From positions 248,001-312,000 of the forward strand of contig NZ_JAIUHR010000002.1 of assembly GCF_020165195.1 (NCBI RefSeq): a stretch of DNA of 64,000 nt. The letters run 5' to 3'. Below are positions 54,756-63,931 of the stretch, in pieces. Origin of the DNA: Mesorhizobium sp. CA14 (GTDB lineage: Bacteria; Pseudomonadota; Alphaproteobacteria; Rhizobiales; Rhizobiaceae). The notes under the pieces are model-generated. The model ran no database searches. It had not been told where the DNA came from and saw nothing but the letters and a program-made list of their open reading frames with translations. Each line of letters begins with the position of its first letter. Within the stretch, counting starts at the first letter, position 1. A program made the position numbers and the translations under genes.

Positions 54756-55772
54756 CTACTGGCTCGAAGAACTGTGCTGGTCGCCGAAGATGCCGCGCTG
54801 ACTGACCTGGATGCCGGCCGGACCCAGAATGATGGCGAACAGAACCGGCAGGAAGAACAGGATCATCGGCACGGTTAGCTTCGGCGGAAGGGCTGCGGCC
54901 TTCTTCTCGGCGGCGTTCATGCGCATGTCGCGGCTTTCCGAGGCGAGCACGCGCAGCGCGTGCGCCACCGGCGTGCCGTAGCGTTCGGCCTGGACCAAGG
55001 CCTGGGATACCGACCTCACCGATTCCAGACCGGTGCGGCTTGCCAGGTTCTCATAGGCGATCTTGCGGTCCTGCAGATAGGACAGCTCGGCATTGGTGAG
55101 CACGAATTCCTCGGCAAGCGCCACCGACTGCGCGCCGATTTCGTCGGCAACCCTGCGCAAGGCCGCTTCCACCGACATGCCCGATTCGACGCAGATCAGC
55201 ATCAGGTCGAGCGCGTCCGGCCAAGCCTGCTGGATCGACTGCTTGCGCTTGGTCGCGCGGTTGTTGACGTAGACGATCGGCGTATAGAAGCCGCCATAGG
55301 CGACAACGACACAGACGAACAGCCTGATGAAAGTCGGCTGCTGCGGCAAGCCGCCGAGCACGAACAGATAGATGGCCGCCAAGGCAAAACCGACGAATGG
55401 CAGGACGAGGCGGAAGAAGAGGAAACGCGTCAGCGGGTTCTCGCCGCGGAAGCCCGCGACCTTGAGCTTCTGGATCGTGTTTTCATCTGCAAGCGCGCGC
55501 CTGAGATCGAGGCGGTCGACGACGTTGCGCATGCCGATGGACTGTTCCTCGCGCAGGCCTTTGCGACGGCGATCGGCCTCGCTGGCCAGCCGCGCACGCT
55601 GCTCGGCGCGCAATTTGTCGCGTTCAAGGGCCACGCTTTTCATGCGCGACTTGAGCGACGTGCCGCCGAACGCCGGCATGAGCGTGAAGACGGTCGCGAA
55701 CACGGCAATGCCGACCAGCATTGCGATCAGGAAAGAAGGGTCGGTGAGTGTTTTGACGACCTGCTCTGTCAC
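54756..55772 (-). CDS. tadC: Tad pilus membrane protein TadC
   Basis: A 338-residue type II secretion GspF-like membrane protein. Hydrophobic segments are at about 10-30, 120-160 and 300-325. The core includes PDALDLMLICVESGMSVEAALRRVADEIG near 185-215, the family signature. With TadB it forms the inner-membrane platform of the pilus machine. It starts 13 bases after tadB. Confidence 0.93.
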   Translation of the reverse strand: MTEQVVKTLTDPSFLIAMLVGIAVFATVFTLMPAFGGTSLKSRMKSVALERDKLRAEQRARLASEADRRRKGLREEQSIGMRNVVDRLDLRRALADENTIQKLKVAGFRGENPLTRFLFFRLVLPFVGFALAAIYLFVLGGLPQQPTFIRLFVCVVVAYGGFYTPIVYVNNRATKRKQSIQQAWPDALDLMLICVESGMSVEAALRRVADEIGAQSVALAEEFVLTNAELSYLQDRKIAYENLASRTGLESVRSVSQALVQAERYGTPVAHALRVLASESRDMRMNAAEKKAAALPPKLTVPMILFFLPVLFAIILGPAGIQVSQRGIFGDQHSSSSQ

Positions 55773-55785
55773 TGGATCCGCGCCC

Positions 55786-56799
55786 CTACACTTCGAAGTT
55801 CATCATCTTGCGCATCACCAGGATGCCGATCGACATCCACACACCCGCGCAGCCGAGGATCAGGTTGCCGATGTTGGTGGTGAACAGCGGCATGATATAG
55901 TTCGGGCTCGACAGATAGACGAGGAAGGCGACGACGAAAGGCAAGGCGCCGATGATGGCGGCGGATGCCTTGGCTTCCATCGACAGCGCCTGGACCTTGG
56001 CTTTCATCTTCTTGCGGTCGCGCAGCACGCGCGAAAGGTTGCCCAGCGCCTCGGACAGATTGCCGCCAGCCTGCGACTGGATCTGGATGACGATGCCGAA
56101 GAAGCCGGCCTCGCTGCACGGCATGGTCTCGGACATGCGCATAGCGGCGTCGGGCACCGACATGCCCATCTGCTGGGAATCGACGATGCGGCGGAATTCG
56201 GAGCGGACCGGTTCGGGCGATTCGTTGGCGATCAGGCGGATCGCATCGTTGAGCGGCAAGCCGGATTTGACCGCGCGCACGATAATGTCGAGCGCGTTCG
56301 GGAACTCTTCCAGGAAGGCCTTGACGCGGCGTGTGCGGCGAAAGGAGACAAACCAGCGCGGCAGGCCGAGGCCGCCCACCAGAAGCGCGCCGGGCAGAGC
56401 CCACAAAGGCGCGCCGAGGAAAAAGAGAAGGCCCGTGAGCACGATTCCGCAGACAGCCGAATACATGTAGAAGCGCTCGATCGGAACCTGCATGCCGGCC
56501 TGGCGGATCTGGACCTTCAGCGGCGGTTTCTTGACGTTGCGATCGTTGGTCTTCTGCTTCTCGTCGAGCTGCTTCAGCGAGTCCTGGACGTTTTTTCGCC
56601 GCTTGACCGCTTCGGCGGCGCGGTCGCGCGATGCTTTCACCACAGACCGGTCGGTTTCGGCGGTCTTGATGGTCTGAAGCCGCTTGCCAGCCTGCTTCTC
56701 GTTGTCGATGCGCGTGAACAGGAAAGCATAGGCCACCGCGCCGGCGCTGAAGCCGGCAAGCACGACGAAAGCCAATACGGTGGTATCAATTCCGAACAT
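55786..56799 (-). CDS. tadB: Tad pilus membrane protein TadB
   Basis: A 337-residue GspF-like platform protein. It has an N-terminal hydrophobic segment (about 5-25), two in the middle (about 90-130) and two at the end, plus FPNALDIIVRAVKSGLPLND, then AIRLIANESPEPVRSEF near 160-195. It pairs with TadC. The ATG at 56799 (MFGIDTTVLAFVVLAG) is preferred over 56820 on family pattern. A repeat element sits in the 131-base gap before it. Confidence 0.93.
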   Translation of the reverse strand: MFGIDTTVLAFVVLAGFSAGAVAYAFLFTRIDNEKQAGKRLQTIKTAETDRSVVKASRDRAAEAVKRRKNVQDSLKQLDEKQKTNDRNVKKPPLKVQIRQAGMQVPIERFYMYSAVCGIVLTGLLFFLGAPLWALPGALLVGGLGLPRWFVSFRRTRRVKAFLEEFPNALDIIVRAVKSGLPLNDAIRLIANESPEPVRSEFRRIVDSQQMGMSVPDAAMRMSETMPCSEAGFFGIVIQIQSQAGGNLSEALGNLSRVLRDRKKMKAKVQALSMEAKASAAIIGALPFVVAFLVYLSSPNYIMPLFTTNIGNLILGCAGVWMSIGILVMRKMMNFEV

Positions 56800-56839
56800 C
56801 GACCAGGGTCCTTCGGGCATTTCGCCGTTCCAATGAACC

Positions 56840-56913
56840 GGCGAACCGCCCTATCTCTTCGTTTTGACGCAATTCCAGACGGAAAACCGCTTCACCCTTT
56901 TCCTGGAATTGCT
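56840..56913. repeat. Short intergenic repeat, family A copy 3
   Basis: GCGAACCGCCCTATCTCTTC at its start, then GCAATTCCAGACGGAAAACC and CCCTTTTCCTGGAATTGCTT. It matches 9763-9842 along its length with a few changes. It lies between cpaF and tadB, inside the tad gene set. Confidence 0.8.
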
Positions 56914-56930
56914 TCCAACCTCCAGATGCC

Positions 56931-58427
56931 TCAGTCAGCGCGTTTCTCCATCGCCTCGAGCGCGTTGGCGAGGCGCTGCTCCTCGCCATAATAGCGGGCG
57001 CGGTCCCAGAAATGCGGGCGGCCGATGCCCGTCGACACATGCTCGCCGACCAGCCGGCCGCTCGCGTCCTCGCCCTTGATGTTGTAGAGGACAAGGTCCT
57101 GGGTGATGATGACATCGCCTTCCATGCCGACCACCTCTGTGATGTGGGTGATGCGGCGCGAGCCGTCGCGCAGGCGGGCCGCCTGGATGATCACGTCGAT
57201 CGAGCCGACGACGATCTCGCGCACCGTGCGCTGCGGCAGCGAATAGCCGCCCATGGCGATCATCGATTCGATACGGTTGAGGCATTCGCGCGGGCTGTTC
57301 GAGTGGATCGTTCCCATCGAGCCGTCGTGACCGGTGTTCATCGCCTGCAGCAGGTCGAACACTTCCGGTCCGCGCACTTCGCCGACGATGATCCGCTCAG
57401 GCCGCATGCGCAGGCAGTTCTTGACCAGGTCGCGCATGGTCACCTCGCCCTCGCCCTCCAGATTGGGCGGCCGGGTTTCGAGACGGACCACATGCGGCTG
57501 CTGCAGCTGCAGTTCAGCCGAATCCTCGCAGGTGATGACGCGTTCCTCGCGGTCGATATAATTGGTCAGGCAGTTGAGCAGCGTGGTTTTGCCCGAACCC
57601 GTGCCGCCCGAAATGACGACATTGCAGCGGACGCGGCCTATGATCTTGAGGATTTCCGCGCCTTGCGGCGAGATGGCGCCGAACTTGACCAGCTGGTCCA
57701 GCGTCAGCTTATCCTTCTTGAATTTGCGGATGGTGAGCGCGGTGCCGTCGATCGACAGCGGCGGCGCGATGACGTTGACGCGCGAGCCGTCGGGCAGGCG
57801 CGCGTCGCAGATCGGACTCGATTCGTCGACGCGGCGGCCGACCTGGCTGACGATGCGCTGGCAAATGTTGAGCAGTTGCTGGTTGTCGCGGAAACGGACG
57901 CCGGTCTGTTCGACCTTGCCATTGACTTCGATGTAGACGTTCTTGGAGCCGTTGACCATGATGTCGGCGATGTCGTCACGCGCAAGCAAGGGCTCCAGCG
58001 GTCCATAGCCCAGAATGTCGTTGCAGATATCCTCGAGCAGCTCTTCCTGCTCGGAGATCGACATCGCAAAGTTCTTGATCGCGATGATGTCGTTGACAAT
58101 GTCGCGGATTTCCTCGCGCGCGCTCTCGGGATCGAGCTTGGCGAGCTGCGACAGATCGATCGTGTCTATGAGCGCGGAAAAAACCTGGCTCTTGGTGTCG
58201 TAGTAAGTCTCCGAGCGCTCGCGCTGGGCCCTTCTTGGCGGCTCCGGCGCCATGGGCGGCGCCTCGACGGGGCGGCGCGCGGGCGACGCGGCCGGCGTGC
58301 TGGACGGTGGCGCGACCGGCCGTTCGGCCGTCAAAGTTCCCGTTGGAGGGGCGGCGGGAGCGGATGCCGGCGGACGGAATTCGGGCGTTGCCCGGCCGCC
58401 GTCGTCTTTGCCTCTTTTACCAAACAT
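56931..58427 (-). CDS. cpaF: Tad pilus ATPase CpaF/TadA
   Basis: A 498-residue secretion ATPase that powers pilus assembly and retraction. A Pro-rich N terminus (1-65) leads to the N-terminal domain and the ATPase core: Walker [10 protein letters not shown] (about 271-279), Walker B and Asp box in [17 protein letters not shown] near 335, and a His box in [15 protein letters not shown]. It docks on TadBC. It is part of a leftward run cpaB-tadC with CpaE just before. Confidence 0.95.
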   Translation of the reverse strand: MFGKRGKDDGGRATPEFRPPASAPAAPPTGTLTAERPVAPPSSTPAASPARRPVEAPPMAPEPPRRAQRERSETYYDTKSQVFSALIDTIDLSQLAKLDPESAREEIRDIVNDIIAIKNFAMSISEQEELLEDICNDILGYGPLEPLLARDDIADIMVNGSKNVYIEVNGKVEQTGVRFRDNQQLLNICQRIVSQVGRRVDESSPICDARLPDGSRVNVIAPPLSIDGTALTIRKFKKDKLTLDQLVKFGAISPQGAEILKIIGRVRCNVVISGGTGSGKTTLLNCLTNYIDREERVITCEDSAELQLQQPHVVRLETRPPNLEGEGEVTMRDLVKNCLRMRPERIIVGEVRGPEVFDLLQAMNTGHDGSMGTIHSNSPRECLNRIESMIAMGGYSLPQRTVREIVVGSIDVIIQAARLRDGSRRITHITEVVGMEGDVIITQDLVLYNIKGEDASGRLVGEHVSTGIGRPHFWDRARYYGEEQRLANALEAMEKRAD

Positions 58428-58457
58428 GATCGACTACCCGATGCCGCTCAATCAGCG

Positions 58458-59747
58458 TCACTTCTTGTTGCGCGAGAGCTTGCCGAGGATCGAGCCCAGG
58501 CCTGCCTTCTTCCTTGCCTTGATTTCGCTGCGTCCGGTCAGCACATGCGCTATTTCATTGATGGTCGCGACGACCGGGCTCTTGGCGTCCATCTCGGAGA
58601 GCATGCGGCCGTTGTTGGCGGCATTGCCGAACAGCAGCGGTTCGAAGTTGATCACCGCCATCGGCGTTATGCCGAGCGGTTCGGCGAAGTCGGAAGCCGC
58701 GATCTCCGGCCGCTTCGGCACGCCCGCCTGGTTGATGATCAGCTTCGGCGGCGGGTCGTTCGGACGCAGCCGCTTCAGCATGTCCACCATGTTCTTGGTG
58801 TTGCGAAGATTTGCGAGCTCGGGCGTGGCCGTGATGACGACCTCGTCCGCCTTGATCAGCGTGCTCTTGGCCCACCCGCTCCAGACGTGAGGGACGTCGA
58901 GGACCAGCAGAGGCGCGCTGCGCTGCGCCGTCTCGATGATCTGCGCGAAGGCCTCGGAGTCGAAATCATAGACGCGCTCGAGCGTGGAGGGAGCCGCGAG
59001 CAGCGACAGATGCTCGGCGCATTGCGCGAGCAGGCGGTCGAGATAGACCTCGTCGACCCGCTCCGGCGAAAACACCGCCTCGGCGATGCCTTGCGCCGGA
59101 TCCTGGTCGAAATTGATATTGGCGGTGCCGAAGGCCAGATCGAGATCGGCGATGACAACTTCGGACTTGAACAGGGAAGACATCGCCCAGGCGACATTGT
59201 GAGCGATGGTCGAGGAGCCCACGCCACCCTTGGCGCCGACGAAGGCGATCGAGCGGCCGATCGGCTCCGAATCCGGATCGACGAAGATCGACGACACGAC
59301 GCTGACGATGTCAGACATCGAGACCGGCGCGATGACATATTCGGAGATGCCTGAGCGGATAAGCTCGCGGTAGAGCCCGACATCATTGTAGTGACCGATG
59401 ACCACGACCTTGGAGGACGGATCGCAATATTCCGCGAGCTGGCCCAGTTGTTCGAGCAACTGCTGCGGTTCGCTGCGCGATTCCAGCAGGATCAGGTTCG
59501 GTGTCGGCGCGGACTGGTAGAACTCGATCGCAGTCGGGATGCCGCCCATATGGACCTTGAGATGGGCCTTGGCCATCCGGCGATCCTCGCCGGCACGCGT
59601 GACGGGATTGGCGACCCCCTCGGTCTCGCAGAAGGCCTGGATCGAAATGCGCGGCACGGGACGCAGCGCCTGCATGGCGGCGATGTCCTGCTGCGAAAGG
59701 TCGCCGGTTTCCGCGGGCGTGTCGTAGGCAAGATTGCTCATCGTCAT
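58458..59747 (-). CDS. cpaE: Pilus localisation ATPase CpaE
   Basis: A 429-residue MinD/ParA-family ATPase. The N-terminal receiver-like domain (about 50-155) precedes the deviant Walker A FVGAKGGVGSSTIAHNVAW near 169-187 and the region VVIADLDLAFGTANINFD. CpaE places the Tad machine at a cell pole in Caulobacter. The ATG at 59747 has GGAAAG upstream; ATG at 59741 is possible. Confidence 0.93.
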   Translation of the reverse strand: MTMSNLAYDTPAETGDLSQQDIAAMQALRPVPRISIQAFCETEGVANPVTRAGEDRRMAKAHLKVHMGGIPTAIEFYQSAPTPNLILLESRSEPQQLLEQLGQLAEYCDPSSKVVVIGHYNDVGLYRELIRSGISEYVIAPVSMSDIVSVVSSIFVDPDSEPIGRSIAFVGAKGGVGSSTIAHNVAWAMSSLFKSEVVIADLDLAFGTANINFDQDPAQGIAEAVFSPERVDEVYLDRLLAQCAEHLSLLAAPSTLERVYDFDSEAFAQIIETAQRSAPLLVLDVPHVWSGWAKSTLIKADEVVITATPELANLRNTKNMVDMLKRLRPNDPPPKLIINQAGVPKRPEIAASDFAEPLGITPMAVINFEPLLFGNAANNGRMLSEMDAKSPVVATINEIAHVLTGRSEIKARKKAGLGSILGKLSRNKK

Positions 59748-59786
59748 GCTCTTTCCGTGACTGCTCTCTTCATCGTCCGGCGCGGC

Positions 59787-60536
59787 TTAGTAGGTTACTT
59801 CCGAATTGCCGAGGAACTCGTCCGAGATGCCCCTGGCGCGGTATTTGTCGATCACCGCGCCACGATTTTCGGCGTCGATGTCGGACTGCTTGCGCGGCCC
59901 GATCAGATCGTTGGGATTGGCGACTTGAGCCGCGAGGTTGTTTTGATACGAGCAGCCGAAGTCGGCATAGTGCTTGTTCTCAGAGGTCTCCAGGATATCA
60001 TCCGGCCAGCGGCCGCATTTGTCGGTTTGGGCCCGCACCGCGACGAAGGCGACGCGCACCGGCGCGGACGCTTCGGGCACCGCGGACTGATAGAAGGTCA
60101 TGACGATGCGGTTGCGCTTCACGCCCGCCGCCATGGCGAGCCTGGCAAAATCGCGGCCAGCCGATCGGGCGGCAACCTCGTTGGCGGACCCGACCGGCAT
60201 CGCGATCGTGAGAGCCGGCGCGGCGCTCTTGTCATAGCCGTCGAGAAAGCCCAGCAGCGTATCGCGCTGCGCGCCGGTCATGCCGCGATCGCCGGCGCCG
60301 ACCGGCAGGTCGATCTTCTGGTTCTTCTCGGCGATGACGATCGGATGGGTCGTGCGGTAATCGTCCGGAATCGACCCGACCGTGACGCTGTCACGGTTTG
60401 CACAACCTGCGAGCGACGCGGCAAGCATGACCGCCAGTGCCGGGACCACCTGCCGACGGAACCTCGCGATGCCGGATGCTGTCCGGACCGTCATGACCTT
60501 CGATGCTGACTTGGACATATCCGCATTCCTACTCAT
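59787..60536 (-). CDS. cpaD: Tad pilus lipoprotein CpaD
   Basis: A 249-residue outer-membrane-associated lipoprotein. The signal segment ends in LAGC (Cys near 45). The mature part starts CANRDSVTVGSIPDDYRTTH and contains the family block GCSYQNNLAAQVANPNDLIGP near 190-213. CpaD supports the CpaC secretin. Its ATG overlaps the cpaC stop (ATGA). A later start at MSKSAS (60518) is possible. Confidence 0.92.
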   Translation of the reverse strand: MSRNADMSKSASKVMTVRTASGIARFRRQVVPALAVMLAASLAGCANRDSVTVGSIPDDYRTTHPIVIAEKNQKIDLPVGAGDRGMTGAQRDTLLGFLDGYDKSAAPALTIAMPVGSANEVAARSAGRDFARLAMAAGVKRNRIVMTFYQSAVPEASAPVRVAFVAVRAQTDKCGRWPDDILETSENKHYADFGCSYQNNLAAQVANPNDLIGPRKQSDIDAENRGAVIDKYRARGISDEFLGNSEVTY

Positions 60537-62041
60537 TTGTAGATGAAGCCGACGACGCCGTGGTAACGACCCGGCGGTCTGTCGGTCTGCATGGTGCCGT
60601 AGACGCGGTTGACGCGGCCAAGGAACATGCCGGCGCCGTCGCTCGCAGGATTGAAATTGTCATCCGGCTTCGCCAGATCGTTGCGTGCAACAGGCTTGAC
60701 CAGGTAAGGCGTGATGATGATGACGAGCTCGCTTTCGTTGCGCACGAAATCGCGGCTGCGAAATAGAGCGCCGAGGACCGGTATCTTTGTCAGGCCAGGC
60801 ATGCCGTTGAGGGCCTGGCGCACATCGTCACGAACAAGTCCGGCGATCATCATCGATCCTCCGGAAGGCAGCTCCACGGTCGTATCCGCCAAGCGCTTGC
60901 GCAGCGATATGATATTGGTGTCGCCAAATGCAACGGAGCCTTCCGTCGTCGGCTCCGACACCGCGGTCCTTACCTTCAGGCTGATACGGCCAGCCGACAG
61001 CACCACCGGTTGGAATTCCAGTCCTATGCCATAGTCGACCTTCGATGACGTCCAGGTTCTGTCGGCATTCTGATTATCTGCCGATTTGTTGCTGGTGACG
61101 GAGGTCACCATGTTGTATTCGCCGCCGACCTTGAACGTCGCTTTCTCACCGGAGACGGCCGTTAGCGTTGGTTCCGCCAATGTTTTCATGGCCCCGGACT
61201 GCTCCATGGCGTTGATGGTGCCTTGGAGGGATGACGTGGCGAAGCTCAAGCCTGAGCTGGACAGTGGCTTGCCCAACCCCGGGAAAGTGTCGCTGATCGC
61301 ACCATAGCTGATGCCGTTGCTGCCACCGCTGCCCACCATGTTGACGCCGAGCTGCTTCATCACCGAGCGGCTGACTTCGGCGACAGTGACCTTAAGCGTC
61401 ACCTGGTCGTCGCCGATGATCTGCAGGAGGTTGACGATCTTGGAGACGCGGCGCTCCTGATCAGGATTGTTGATGTCGACGCCGCCATTGACCGAGCCGC
61501 CGGCGGCCGTCTGCGAATATTGACCGGTCGTCGCTTCGCCGCCGGACACGAAGATGGTTGCCAGGTCGACGGCGCGTTTGGCATCGAGGGGCGTGTCGAC
61601 CATGCCCGTCAGGACGACGTTATCGTTGAGCAGCTCGACCTTGATCTGCGAGGACGGAATGAAGCGCTTCAGATAGTCTTCCAGCCCGGCGACGTCGCGC
61701 TCGACGGCCAGATCCAGGCTGACGATCTGCTCTCCATTGGGACCGAAAACAAAGATGTTGGTTTCGCCGACCGCCTTGCCGAACAGGTAGATGCGCCGCG
61801 CCGTGCGCGTCACGGCATCGGCAACCGCCGGATTGGCGACAAGGATGTCATAGGCGTCGCTCGGCAAATCGATGACCACGGATTTGTTAAGGCCGAGCTT
61901 GACGCGCTGCGTGGCGACGGAAGCCGACACGCCGGCGGTCGCGGCCTTGGCTTCGACCAATCCCGGAGCGCTGGTGCCGACCAGGAAAAAACCGATCGCC
62001 GCGGCGGCCAGGACGGGCAGCAGTTTACCGTTTAGCGTCAT
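60533..62041 (-). CDS. cpaC: Tad secretin CpaC/RcpA
   Basis: A 502-residue outer-membrane secretin. A signal peptide (about 1-32) precedes an N-terminal BON/pilotin-like domain with SVVIDLPSDAYDILVANPAVADAV. The secretin core is at about 230-465 and ends in the signature LPSGGSMMIAGLVRDDVRQ, then PVLGALFRSRDFVRNESELVIIITPYLV. It forms the pilus exit pore. It overlaps cpaB by four bases upstream and cpaD downstream. Confidence 0.95.
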   Translation of the reverse strand: MTLNGKLLPVLAAAAIGFFLVGTSAPGLVEAKAATAGVSASVATQRVKLGLNKSVVIDLPSDAYDILVANPAVADAVTRTARRIYLFGKAVGETNIFVFGPNGEQIVSLDLAVERDVAGLEDYLKRFIPSSQIKVELLNDNVVLTGMVDTPLDAKRAVDLATIFVSGGEATTGQYSQTAAGGSVNGGVDINNPDQERRVSKIVNLLQIIGDDQVTLKVTVAEVSRSVMKQLGVNMVGSGGSNGISYGAISDTFPGLGKPLSSSGLSFATSSLQGTINAMEQSGAMKTLAEPTLTAVSGEKATFKVGGEYNMVTSVTSNKSADNQNADRTWTSSKVDYGIGLEFQPVVLSAGRISLKVRTAVSEPTTEGSVAFGDTNIISLRKRLADTTVELPSGGSMMIAGLVRDDVRQALNGMPGLTKIPVLGALFRSRDFVRNESELVIIITPYLVKPVARNDLAKPDDNFNPASDGAGMFLGRVNRVYGTMQTDRPPGRYHGVVGFIYK

Positions 62042-62850
62042 TTCCTTGCTCCCACCTCGGAAACCTCGCCCGACTTGATCAGACGCACCGTTCCGCGCCG
62101 GCCATTGCCGTTGACCAGATAGTCGGCTTCGTCCGTAACCTTTTCATGGATGTCGGTGATCGGGCGCAGCGCAAGCGTCAGGCGGTCCGCCATCTGCTGC
62201 GCCACCGTGATGATCTCCGCCTGCTGCGGCGTCAGTTCCAGCGTCGCAGTCTGGCCGACTCGGGTCTTCTTGCCCTCCTCGTCTTCCTGGATGGTCTGGT
62301 CGATGGCCAGGACGCGGATGTTCTTGAGAATCGTCGAGGTGTTGAAACCGCTGCCGCCATTGCCGGTGTCGGCGCGGCGGGTCATGATGACGTCGACGAA
62401 GTCGTTGGGCAGGATGAAGCCGCCGGCGGACGTATCGGCCGATATCGCGGTCGCGACGGCGCGCATGCCGGAAGGCAGGATCGACGACATGAAGCTCTGC
62501 CCCTCGCCGACCAGCTTGGAGCGCCGCAAAGGTTCGCCGGCATACATGGCAACGCGGGCGACCGAGCCTTTGAGCTTTTCGATCGCGTCAGGCTCGGCGG
62601 CGCGCGTGATGAAATTGGCGTTGACGCCATCGGCCGGCCATTGTTCCCAGTTGATATTGTTGCCGAGCTGGCTGCCCATCGCCACGTCGCCGGAAAGCAC
62701 CAGCACATCCTGCAGCGCGATTGCCGGCTGCTTGGGCGCATCGACGACGACCTGAGGCGGCGGCGCCACGACCATGTTCTTCGCCACATAGCCCGCGCCA
62801 CCCGCCGCGATCGCAGCCACGCCCAGAATAATCAATCGGGATGCTGGCAT
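62038..62850 (-). CDS. cpaB: Tad pilus protein CpaB/RcpC
   Basis: A 270-residue protein with one N-terminal membrane segment (about 5-22, LIILGVAAIAAGGAGYV). A SAF/beta-clip domain follows (about 47-115: VLVLSGDVAMGSQL, AEPLRRSKL-type block). CpaB binds to the secretin channel. The ATG at 62850 gives the family N terminus MPASRLIILG; a GTG at 62883 would add 11 residues. It is the first gene of cpaBCDEF-tadBC, with a CtrA-like site about 65-80 bases upstream. Confidence 0.92.
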   Translation of the reverse strand: MPASRLIILGVAAIAAGGAGYVAKNMVVAPPPQVVVDAPKQPAIALQDVLVLSGDVAMGSQLGNNINWEQWPADGVNANFITRAAEPDAIEKLKGSVARVAMYAGEPLRRSKLVGEGQSFMSSILPSGMRAVATAISADTSAGGFILPNDFVDVIMTRRADTGNGGSGFNTSTILKNIRVLAIDQTIQEDEEGKKTRVGQTATLELTPQQAEIITVAQQMADRLTLALRPITDIHEKVTDEADYLVNGNGRRGTVRLIKSGEVSEVGARK

Positions 62851-62914
62851 TCGTCCGAAACCCTTCGCCTCAAGGCAAACCACCTCGCCAGGCCGGACTT
62901 TGCAGCTGCAATCG

Positions 62915-62929
62915 TCAAAACAAGGTTAA
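62915..62929. promoter_or_regulatory. CtrA-like site before cpaB
   Basis: TCAA at 62915-62918 and TTAA at 62926-62929 are seven bases apart; on the minus strand this reads TTAA-N7-TTGA, one mismatch from the CtrA consensus. It lies 65 bases before the cpaB start. Confidence 0.4.
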
Positions 62930-62994
62930 TGCAATACTTACGATCGTGATTAATTTAAGGTTTACTCAAATTAGACGGAACGGCCTGCCGTTAA

Positions 62995-63018
62995 CAAAAA
63001 AGGGCGGCCAAGCCGCCC
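62995..63018 (-). terminator. Intrinsic terminator after cpaA
   Basis: On the minus strand GGGCGGC pairs with GCCGCCC around TTG and is followed by a T-run. It lies 58 bases after the cpaA stop and separates cpaA from the cpaB operon. Confidence 0.88.
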
Positions 63019-63076
63019 TCCGATCTGACAGAGGCGATCAAGCCGCCGGGGATCGCCGACATCGACGTCGCCAGGC

Positions 63077-63595
63077 CTATGTCGTGAGCCTCTCCAGCGC
63101 CCACACCATCAGCGGCGAATCCGGGAAGGTGATCAGCCCACCCGCGCCGAGCGCAATGCCATATGGGATGCCAACGCTCTCGTCGGCGAAATGGCGCAGG
63201 AATCGGTTGTGGCCGGTGTACATGGAGAGCGGCGATTTCCGGTAAGCAAGGATTGCCGCCGTAAGCAGGCCGCCGATGAAAGCCGATGTCACCAGATAGC
63301 CGATCAGGTTGATGTTGAGGCCCATCCATAGAGCGGTCGCGGCCAGAAGCTTGGCGTCGCCGCCGCCCATGCCGCCGAGCGCAAAAAGGCCGAACGTCAT
63401 CGCGAGCACGAGGGCGCCGGCAGCGAAGTGCCAGCCATAGGTTGCCCAGTCCATCCCGGTGAGCGGCGCGACAAGCGCGAATGTGGCCACCAGCAACACG
63501 GGAACGCGGTTGGCGATCGTCATCGACAAGGTGTCCGAGACCGCAGCGAACAGCATGCAGAAAGGAAAGACGACGAAGATCACGGCTTCAAGCAT
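63077..63595 (-). CDS. cpaA: Prepilin peptidase CpaA/TadV
   Basis: A 172-residue membrane aspartyl protease that cleaves the Flp prepilin. The two catalytic Asp residues are in AAVSDTLSM near residue 21 and in FALGGMGGGDAKLLAA near 78 (the GxGD motif). About five hydrophobic segments are present. The ATG at 63595 gives the family start MLEAVIFVVFPFCM. It follows flp on the same strand but is set off by a terminator on each side. Confidence 0.93.
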   Translation of the reverse strand: MLEAVIFVVFPFCMLFAAVSDTLSMTIANRVPVLLVATFALVAPLTGMDWATYGWHFAAGALVLAMTFGLFALGGMGGGDAKLLAATALWMGLNINLIGYLVTSAFIGGLLTAAILAYRKSPLSMYTGHNRFLRHFADESVGIPYGIALGAGGLITFPDSPLMVWALERLTT

Positions 63596-63691
63596 GGATG
63601 CGGCGGCCCGTGGCAAGGTTTCAGCGGCATCCTAGGCGCGCCGGATTAACGATCGATGAGGCCTGACGATCAAAATCGGCCGACTGCATGA

Positions 63692-63718
63692 AAAAGGGCC
63701 ACCAGCGGCGGCCCTTTT
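63692..63718 (-). terminator. Intrinsic terminator after flp
   Basis: AAAAGGGCC (63692-63700) pairs with GGCCCTTTT (63710-63718); on the minus strand the stem is followed by a T-run. It lies 34 bases after the flp stop, so pilin mRNA can be made in excess. Confidence 0.88.
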
Positions 63719-63751
63719 CTCCTTGTTCGAAAGGCGCGATACCGCAGCCTG

Positions 63752-63931
63752 TTACGGATTGCCTGCGCCGTTAAGCGTGTCGGCAATGTTCTTGAACTTG
63801 GCGTTCAGCGAGGTGCCGAGCGCTCCGGCGCCGATCATGATGGCGAGTGCGATGAGAGCGGCGATCAGACCGTATTCGATGGCGGTCGCGCCGGATTCGT
63901 CTTTCACGAAACGTGCAATGAGATTAGACAT
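63752..63931 (-). CDS. flp: Flp/Fap-type major pilin
   Basis: A 59-residue Flp pilin. The leader MSNLIARFVKDESG is cut by CpaA before ATAIEYGLIAALIALAIMIG, the Flp motif with Glu and Tyr at mature positions 5 and 6. A short hydrophilic tail (LNAKFKNIADTLNGAG) ends it. AGGAG lies eight bases before the ATG. It is the pilus subunit of the Tad locus. The remaining 69 bases to the window end are its leader and hold no other gene. Confidence 0.95.
   Translation of the reverse strand: MSNLIARFVKDESGATAIEYGLIAALIALAIMIGAGALGTSLNAKFKNIADTLNGAGNP

Noticed and set aside
57012..59354. 780-residue open frame on the plus strand across cpaF and cpaE
   Set aside because: Antisense to two recognised genes, with biased composition and no domain.
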